Assembly: GCF_902686445.1 (NCBI RefSeq)
Contig: NC_062219.1
Span: 42,125,056-42,189,055 of the forward strand
Length of the DNA stretch: 64,000 nucleotides
From: Sciurus carolinensis
Taxonomy: Eukaryota > Chordata > Mammalia > Rodentia > Sciuridae
Direction of reading: 5' to 3'
Below, in pieces: positions 56,501-64,000 of this stretch; position 1 is the stretch's first letter; each line of letters begins with the position of its first letter. The notes under the pieces were generated by a model. The model saw nothing but the letters and a program-made list of their open reading frames with translations, was not told the DNA's origin and did no database searches. Made by a program: the position numbers and the translations under genes.

Positions 56501-57654
56501 AATTTCAACCAATTTAGTTTTGAAGATCTAATTGACTTTTAGTAGTGATTCATGAATGGAGTAATATCCACCGTACAAAATAGAAAGGAGATCCAATGAA
56601 TTGGAAAGAGTGGGTAAATTTTACAGATGGGAGAAAGCAGAAAGGATCATCAGACAGATAGTGAATTAGTTGTTTCAAGATTATTTGCCTTTTAGGAATG
56701 TCAGTGAAATCTTGTCTTAATGGAGTTTGGCTATCATCTCTCTTCTGAGTCTCAGAAAGTCAAATCTTTCTCATTTCTTGAAAGATCAGATCTTGCAGGT
56801 TAACAACTTAGGTTTCAGTTTTGTGGTGTAGAACCTTAGTATGAGTGACTGCATTCTGAATCTACTGTTTCTTCTTTGTCACTACTGACACTGTCATTAA
56901 CCACATGACTGAAGTACTATAGTGTTTTTCAGATTAATCTATTATACAGTTACTTTCCATCCCTTCTCATAGTCTATGCAAGCAAGTTCATTAAGTCCAG
57001 CTCAAACTTCAAGATGTAATACTGTTTTATAGTTATTCATTCAGCTGATCCCAGGAACCAAAGTCATAAGATATGAACGGTTTCTCTAAAAACTATACAG
57101 TTAAATGGAACTGTGGATCTCCTGACCTTCATCTAGTTACTTTCTCATGTTGGAGTATAACATGAAAAGCAAGAACGATCAGTTATCATTTTCTTGTTCA
57201 TCATTTAAAATAAATAGAAGTCAAAGTGACAGAAGTCAATTTTATGTTGTCATGAAAAACTGGTTTCTTCCAAATATTCATGAAGGCATTGAACTGGATC
57301 TTAAGATAGTGACTCAGTATGTTCTACCATCATGTTGCCCATATACAGAACAATTAATGCCATTTTATGGCCTATGTACTGTAGTCTTGGAAGAGATAAA
57401 TTAATTTGCCCCAAATAGATACAGTCTTTGACTTGGATCCAACAGCTATTTTCTCCCACTATTATTTGTTGATTACCTATTATGTTCCAGAACTTTCCAG
57501 ATATTTTATACTTGATCTTACCGATATAATAATTACATAAAATAGTTGTTAGTATCCCAATTTTGTAAGGATATTGAAATTTTAACTGGTCAAGTAACTT
57601 GACTATATCCATGGGAGTAGTATCTAGGGATTAAAATAAATTTTCTCTGTTCCA
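53561..57654. other. Long stretch without recognised gene
   Basis: AT-rich, with a T-run near 54822-54836. Short frames show no recognised domain. The part 55460-55800 contains less repeat-like sequence and could be conserved non-coding DNA, but no evidence in the window proves this. Confidence 0.4.
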
Positions 57655-57667
57655 AAGTGCAATCATT

Positions 57668-57765
57668 TTTCCATTCTCTCCCTCCCTCCCTCCTCCCCTC
57701 TCTCTCTCTCTGTGCATGTATGTGTATATATCTATAGCTATACCTATATCTATATCTACATTTTG
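57668..57765 (+). repeat. Compound CT / TATC microsatellite
   Basis: (CTCC)n then (CT)n at 57678-57712, followed by (TATC)n-like TATATCTATAGCTATACC and TATATCTATATC. Confidence 0.85.
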
Positions 57766-57772
57766 TTATATA

Positions 57773-58919
57773 ATACATGATATATAATATAGATGATTTA
57801 AAAATTGTTAATAATAGCAAACAATTTGATAGTGTGGGTTCTTATAGTTTTTAAAATATTATCACTTAGATTTTTCTATAATAATTGAGACTAATAGCTA
57901 CTTCATTTGGATACAGTAATTTGGTGCCCTTGATATCCTCAGGTCCACATAAATTCTAATATTATTATGTTGCCAAAATCCTCCAGGTGGGTAAAATTCA
58001 TTACAGTAATAAATATTCAGCTGTTCGTGCTGCTGGAAGCATCTTATTTCATTTTCCTTAGAGTGCACACTTGCTGCTAATTTTATTTTTGTATTAAGAA
58101 TCAGCATCAAAAATGTTTAATAATCATTGAAACAGGGAAAATCAAATAAAAAGTTTGCCTTAAATATTATTTAGAGAAGTTAATAGTTTAGGCATCTAGT
58201 TCCTCATTCTCAAAGATACAAAAAATACTATTAAAACTCATTATGTATGGAAAAACCCATAAATTCCTATGAAACCTTGTAAAATTATTTTGCTAGTAAC
58301 TGAACAAAGACTGAGTTCTACCCATGTGAAAAGTCCATTCCCATATCAATTTAGATAACCCTCTCTGGTTGAATGTAATTACATTCTGGTTCACATTCTC
58401 TATTTTTGTGCTTCTTTTGGAAATGGTTTTAAATAGTATAACATTCATGTTCATCAGGGGATTAATATACAGTTTGCTATTTGAAAGATACTTTGATGGT
58501 TTATATTTTCAGTGTCTTCTAACTCTGTCCATCTTGGATTTAATATAAGAGGGCATTAACACAATTTGAAGTAGGTGAAATTTCTATCTCTCTGTCTTTC
58601 TTCTTATAGTCTTTGTTGTGGTTTGTCCTTCACTCAAAAGTACTTCCTTTTATTGCTTAGGTCCTTTTGCCAAGTGAAAAAGATCTAGTTTTTAAAAACT
58701 TGTTTAAAGTTGCTTAACTCATATAACATCTCCTAAAGAGTCTACATTTTGAAATAGAAACTCCTGGAGGAAACTGAATTAATGATATACATTCATGTTA
58801 AGTACTATTCAGATAGGAAAAAAATTGGGGGCAATTTTTTAAATTCAATATTTATCCATTTATAAAATCTGCCTGTGAAGTGTAATTTTAAAATTATCAA
58901 CATTAGTCACAAGAAACAA
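57773..58919. other. AT-rich DNA without recognised gene
   Basis: Nothing assignable. Confidence 0.5.
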
Positions 58920-59050
58920 AATGATTCATTCAATATTTTTGATTATTTATTATGAACCAGGCACTGTTATAGGCACCAAGAATATCAGTGATCAAAATCA
59001 GGCAAAGGTCTCTGCTCCCATGGAACACATATTCTAGAAAGAAAATGCAA
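58920..59050 (+). repeat. Ancient mammal-wide repeat
   Basis: TTATGAACCAGGCACTGTTA, TAGGCACCAAGAATATCAGT, GATCAAAATCAGGCAAAGGT and CCCATGGAACACATATTCTA match a common old repeat. Same family as 61060 and probably 51535. Confidence 0.65.
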
Positions 59051-59057
59051 CAATATG

Positions 59058-59076
59058 AACACACACACACACACAA
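59058..59076 (+). repeat. (AC)n microsatellite
   Basis: About nine AC units. Confidence 0.85.
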
Positions 59077-59324
59077 ATAAAAATATGTCAAAAGATAAAG
59101 GGTAAAATAGAAAAGAATTCATTTATGGTTTATGTATGAAGGGATGGGATTGGCAATACTAACAATGAAAAGAAGAACTTTTTATATGTGGTAACATAAG
59201 AAAGCAAGTAAAAATGTTGCTCTATCTTACAGACATTCTTGATAGGTTGAAGGGAAAGACAGAAGATTAATCCATGATATGCTTTATTTTATAAAATAAA
59301 ATGTTCACATTTCCTATATTTTAA

Positions 59325-59545
59325 AATAGGGCCTTTTATGTGCTAGGAAAATACAAATATGTTACGCATGTTGCTTAATTTAATTTTCACAATAACTCTC
59401 AATGTAGGCATGATTACCCCTTCTATCTAGTTCAGGTAAGAAGATTGGGACTGAAATAGGTTAGGTGGCTTATCCAAGACCACACCATAGTGGCAGAGAC
59501 AGGTAGGACCCAGTATTGTCTGACCCACTGGTGCCTGCTTGCCTG
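59325..59545 (+). mobile_element. MIR SINE, sense
   Basis: CTTTTATGTGCTAGGAAAAT, TTAATTTTCACAATAACTCT, TCCAAGACCACACCATAGTG and TGACCCACTGGTGCCTGCTT follow sense MIR over most of its length. Confidence 0.8.
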
Positions 59546-61059
59546 CTTTTTCATGTCTGTTAGCATCTCCATCTTTCTGTCTCCCCGTCTTATAGTCTAA
59601 TCTGTGATGGTTTCATTCTGAAGGATCAGGCTTACCTCAGGTCCTGAATCAATACTTAAATAGGTAGGATCGAAACACAGACCATGTTTAAAAATTTAAC
59701 TTGGAAAAGTTAAAGTACACTATAAGTATGTACATTATTATTTATGAATAGTTGAACATCTTATTGGCAAATGTGTTCCTGTTCAGTGATATTTCATTTT
59801 AAAAACAAATTACAAGGATAGAAGAACAAGCAAAATAGTATACAAAAAGGCAAATCTCATATATGGGACATTCTATGGGGAAACAAAACTAGTTTCTGTA
59901 GTAAGTTAAAGGCATGGATCCAAATTGGAGGAATAAATCCACTCTGAAGTAAAAGAGACACACAATCAAATATGTATTTATATAATGACCAAATGCAATA
60001 TATAGGTTTTTTTTGGATCCTGATTTAAACAAATCTACTTGAGAGAGACAATATCAAGGAATGATTGACATTTGTTTTATGGTAATTATACTGTAAATAG
60101 GGACAAAAAGTCTATATACTTTTTAGAGACAGAAATGGAATTATTAATCTACTTGATACCATGTGTGGCATAAAGAAAAACAGGATAGAGAAAACAAATG
60201 TGGCAAAATTTGATAATTATTTAATCTGGATGATGAGTATGCAGGAATTAATTGAACTATTCTATTTTGTTTGCAAGGAAATATATTAATAATAAAAATC
60301 AAAAACCAAAACAACAATGAAAATTGTGCTATTATGCCTTTTTCTCACTTATGCAAAATGTAGAGCAAAAATATATTTAAGACACAGGTATGGTTTAGAA
60401 GCTCCCAATTCATCAGCATTTCTTCATTTCTTATTTCTCCACTTGTCACTTTAATATTCTGCCTAGAATCTTTGATCCTGCTGTTGCTTTATCAAGCAAA
60501 GTTTCTGAGGAAGATACGCATGGTTCATCTTTGGAAAATTTTACATTTGAACATACTTGTCACTAAATCAAATAGTTTCTGGTAGGACTAAGTAAAGTTG
60601 ATAAAAAAAAAATCCATAGTAAAAGAATGAGATGATAGAAAAGCAAAAAGGTGAGGTAAGTCAGGATGGGTAACACATACGCCTTTATGATGCAGGCATT
60701 TTTAACTACCTATACGTGTGTATATGTATAGGTAGTTATACACATGTGCAAACAGAGACAGGATTTTACTTTCTTTCCTCTAAATTATTTTTATAAGCAA
60801 TAAGCATACATCATAAGAATAAATGTGTACTAGTATATACATAAATATTCACATGTATTTAGATACATTTTCTCTGAGAAGAGCACATAACTGACTTCAA
60901 AACACTTGAGTTTTGCATTTTATTTACTCTTAAAAATGGCACATTGAGATTTTGAATTCAATAAAAATTTGAGTCTATATCCGAGGATAATGACAAGTGA
61001 GTAGGACTTATGTTGCAATTTGTCAAGTTTTCTTAGCAGAAATAAAAGTCCTATCACCT
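59546..61059. other. AT-rich DNA, with one strong hairpin
   Basis: No gene recognised. It holds the 13-bp-arm inverted repeat at 60703-60738. Confidence 0.5.
60703..60738. repeat. Perfect 13-bp inverted repeat with 10-nt loop
   Basis: TAACTACCTATAC (60703-60715) and GTATAGGTAGTTA (60726-60738) are exact reverse complements around GTGTGTATAT. Confidence 0.9.
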
Positions 61060-61760
61060 TCATTTGGATATTTATTAGATTCCTTATGTGCTAAGCACTG
61101 GGAATACACGTTGCCAAAAATGATACAAAAACAGTTCCTCATGTCACAAAACTTACAGAATAGCAAGAAATAAAGATCATAAGTCATTTCAACTGTTAAG
61201 AATATCATGAAAGGTGAGGTACAGGGTACAATGAGAATGGATCACAGAATTTGATAAGAAAGTGGTCATGGAAAGACTCTGGGTTGACAAGAGTTAAGGT
61301 TCAATCTGTGGGATGAGTAGAAGTGAGTTAATAGGTGTTTCAAGGATTCTGGAAATGGGTGAGATTGTTGAATGTAGAAGAGATCTGTATTTCAAAGTCC
61401 TGTAGGAAAAAGAGAACATGGTAAATATGGGAAACAGAAAGATCAGGAAAGCATGAGAAATTAATGATGGAACGCAGGCAGAACTTGACCCTCTTAGATT
61501 TCATTCTGTGTTCAGGTTTATTCTTAACGTATCCTAAGGAAAATGGAAAGCTAGGGAAATTATGTCATGGAGAGCAGACATGACGTGACACAACTCTTGT
61601 TTTAATTTCACTTGCAGAGTGAAAAGTGGATGGAATCAGAAGAAAAGGGTTCGGTAATAAAGATACTGCAAAGTATGAGTGAATGATCCAGTTAGCTGGA
61701 TGAGGATGGTGGCACTGGTGAGAGAAATAGGATTAAGAGAAATGGGAGGCAGCACTGGCA
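61060..61760 (+). repeat. Long ancient mammal-wide repeat
   Basis: Order TATGTGCTAAGCACTGGGAA, CACAAAACTTACAGAATAGC, GGTGAGGTACAGGGTACAAT, GTGGGATGAGTAGAAGTGAG, GATGAGGATGGTGGCACTGG follows a long common mammalian repeat from its start to well inside. The family name is not certain. The 73-codon frame at 61679-61900 lies partly in it. Confidence 0.55.
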
Positions 61761-63599
61761 AGATTAACTTAGACGTCTATTACCCTCAAAGCATCTCTCC
61801 TTGTCCACAGTCAAGAATCAAAAGGTATTACTGGATAACAAAGAAAGAAGATGTTTTTAGGATCAGGTTTCTGAATACCTTAGAGCAAGTAGGTAAATAA
61901 TTCCACAGCTTTTGTCACAAGCCCTGAACATGATAGAGGTGAGTTCAAATGAACCCAAATAACCTTAGAGACATTATCAAATTTAGCACCCAAGCATCTT
62001 TTTGAATGATATAGAGTGCCAATATTATTGCTTGATCTCTGTCTAAAAATTATGCTTCCCTGACTCTTGAGATGAACTGTTTAAATCCTCTGTGGACCAA
62101 TTTGATGCCATAGGATTTAAAAAAGTCTTATAGAATGGTTAAGACCCCAGAAAATCCTAAGATCAAGTTTAGTGGAGTGTGCGAGAAGGCATACATTTCA
62201 CAGTGAATTTTTGGATGGTTTTTTAACTTGTTAAACTACCCAACTATACAGAATAATTTGCAGAGCTTCCAAACAATAACATCATGCTGATTGTGATGTT
62301 CAAATTTGGGCTTTCTGGAACTCTTTCAGCACCTTTTGCCTGAATTTGATCTGGGCATCAATTGTCTGATTGTTGGAAACTGTCCTCTATTTCAGGGACT
62401 AGATAGTATCCCTTCTTGGTGATGCTCTGTCTATTTGCAGGAATGGCCTATGGAATAGTAGCATGACTAGCATTCTCATGAAAATAAGCTTTAGCAAAAA
62501 GAATGGGCAGGGATACAAATCTCATTAAAAAGCCAATGAAAATCAAGGCTATGGGCCAAAAATGACTAAAGCATTATACTAAAATAAATGGAATGAATTT
62601 TGCTTTTCTTTCATTTTCCTGAGGATCTATGTTCCTATAGCTACAAGGTATGGTCTCAGCTTAGTAATTTGAAAAGTGGTGACAGAAATGAAGAGATTGC
62701 CTCTGAGGGGTCAAAATGTTTTTAAGATATAAGAACAGAACCCTAAAAATATTATGGACTGAATAAAATTTTTTGCAAAGCAGATGATATCTAAAAAGTG
62801 ATTTGTAGTATCATTCTATAGTATAGAACTTGAGATTTTACAGACCATTAATTCTAAATATTTAATCTTAGAAACATTTTCACTTAACCCTGCTGACTTT
62901 CTCACAAAATCAACAAATGTATAAAGGATCACAAAGTTATTTATTTTTTGCAGCTATGTAGGTAATGAAGTACGTGCATACAAACTGAGCTCTTAGATTA
63001 GGTCCATGCAAACCTATGATAATACTCTATATTTTTGGGGTAGGAGCAGGTTAAGCTGAAGGTTTTTGTCTTTACTATTCTACTTGAGTGATTCTCATAA
63101 CTGATGATGAATGGGCAATAGCTAAAGCTGACTTACATAAAGGTTTATGCAGTAGTTTTTACAAACATCAGAATGCAGTTGACCCAAAATACTGCACTTT
63201 TCCTGACTCCTATTGCCTTCAGTCCCACGGACATATTTAATTTTCTATTATGTTTAATATCCTATAATTGCTTTATAATTAATGTGTTAATGTGTTGTAT
63301 CATCTATTTATATTTGTAAAAATAGGTTCTTGAAAGATGTTACACAATACATTTCTACCCATTAGCAATGATTAATTAATCCAATTACATATTATCACCT
63401 GTTACAAATCTCAGCATAGCCATAAGAAAAAAAAGTAAACTGGTTTGGCAGAGAGTAAGAACATTAGAAAATAGCATGATCTTAAAAAAAGAATGTTGAT
63501 CTAGGCAGTGAGAGAACAGAATGCCAGTGCTTATAGGATGAAGTTCTAGTGAATTGTGGCTTAGGCAAAAATAACAAAGCAAAGCAAGGGTGTTATTGT
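61761..63599. other. No recognised gene
   Basis: AT-rich sequence with nothing assignable. The minus frame 63385-63663 overlaps a MIR and is not a gene. Confidence 0.45.
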
Positions 63600-63745
63600 T
63601 GCAGAGAGTTTTAAGAGCATGGTCTTTGGATTCTGACATATTGTATGACCTTGGGAAAGTCATTTAATTTCTCTAAACCTTCATCTCCTTACCTGCATCT
63701 CAATCATTATAATAATACCTATATCATTCATTGTTGATGAGCATA
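63600..63745 (-). mobile_element. MIR SINE, antisense
   Basis: TTTTAAGAGCATGGTCTTTG, GATTCTGACATATTGTATGA, CCTTGGGAAAGTCATTTAAT and AATAATACCTATATCATTCA match antisense MIR. Confidence 0.8.
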
Positions 63746-64000
63746 AAATGTTATTTTAAAATTGTTAGTATCATTTCTTATTTGGAAGTTTGAGATGTTT
63801 CTATTTTATGGAAGGGACTAGCAAAAACACAGATTGTCAAAGAGGCTTTTATGTGCCTGAAGAAACCACTGATGAGAAGGATTACTATAGAAGAAACCAG
63901 TGTCCACTTAGGTGATTCAAGGGTAGACTCTAAGGTTATTACTAGGTGTTAAAGGTAGGATAGAGAGTTAAGTACATATTTCTTTTATAAGCATCATTTA
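63746..64000. other. No recognised gene
   Basis: AT-rich sequence to the window end. Confidence 0.5.

Noticed and set aside
1..64000. CRISPR arrays, operons, bacterial promoters or riboswitches
   Set aside because: No regularly spaced identical repeats with unique spacers and no prokaryotic gene organisation; the window is mammalian.

Overview
This is vertebrate nuclear DNA from a placental mammal, most likely a squirrel-family rodent (Sciuridae). It is AT-rich, has no dense coding, and carries MIR, L2, MER5-like and MER2/Tigger-like fossils found across mammals. Rodent SINEs derived from ID/BC1 and dimeric B1-dID-type SINEs (7SL part plus ID-like part) are also present; B1-dID is known from squirrels, dormice and relatives. 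The species is inferred from repeat content, not proven. I found no intact host protein-coding gene. The window looks intergenic or intronic, and nearly all recognisable content is transposable-element sequence of several ages.

Layout. 1-2790: an antisense L1 (copy C) cut by the window edge. 2840-4480: an older antisense L1 split by a SINE. 5440-7940: an old sense-strand L1 3' half. 7941-10450: a diverged inverted duplication (two arms of about 0.7 kb) around an ancient repeat. 11554-12785: a short segment present twice in direct orientation. 13530-19681: MER5, LTR-like, B1-like and B1-dID elements, plus a broken protein-like stretch on the minus strand. 20130-32818: an L1 cluster. An antisense L1 (copy A) abuts a long antisense L1 (copy B), and copy B is split by a young sense-strand L1 (23754-28521) with a perfect 17-bp target-site duplication. 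32820-64000: mostly AT-rich DNA with ancient repeats, a 5'-truncated L1 (38553-39538), an L2 carrying a retroposed insert with a 15-bp duplication, a solo ERV LTR with a 6-bp duplication (46152-46930), a CTCF-like motif, one candidate host exon (50381-50477) and a Tigger/MER2 copy.

The young L1 is the most informative object. It has three tandem 459-bp promoter monomers, each starting at a YY1-like AAGATGGCGG. Its ORF1 (348 codons) is intact and holds an in-frame 33-nt duplication in the coiled coil. Its ORF2 is broken by four single-base losses and then by a large internal deletion joining the RT domain to the 3'UTR. It ends in an A-tail just downstream of a twin AATAAA that the related copy at 39380 lacks. 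It cannot move itself, but its ORF1 and promoter array look preserved. The other two notable structures are the inverted duplication at 7941-10450 and the near-identical 660-bp L1 block shared by the left window edge and 28833-29495.
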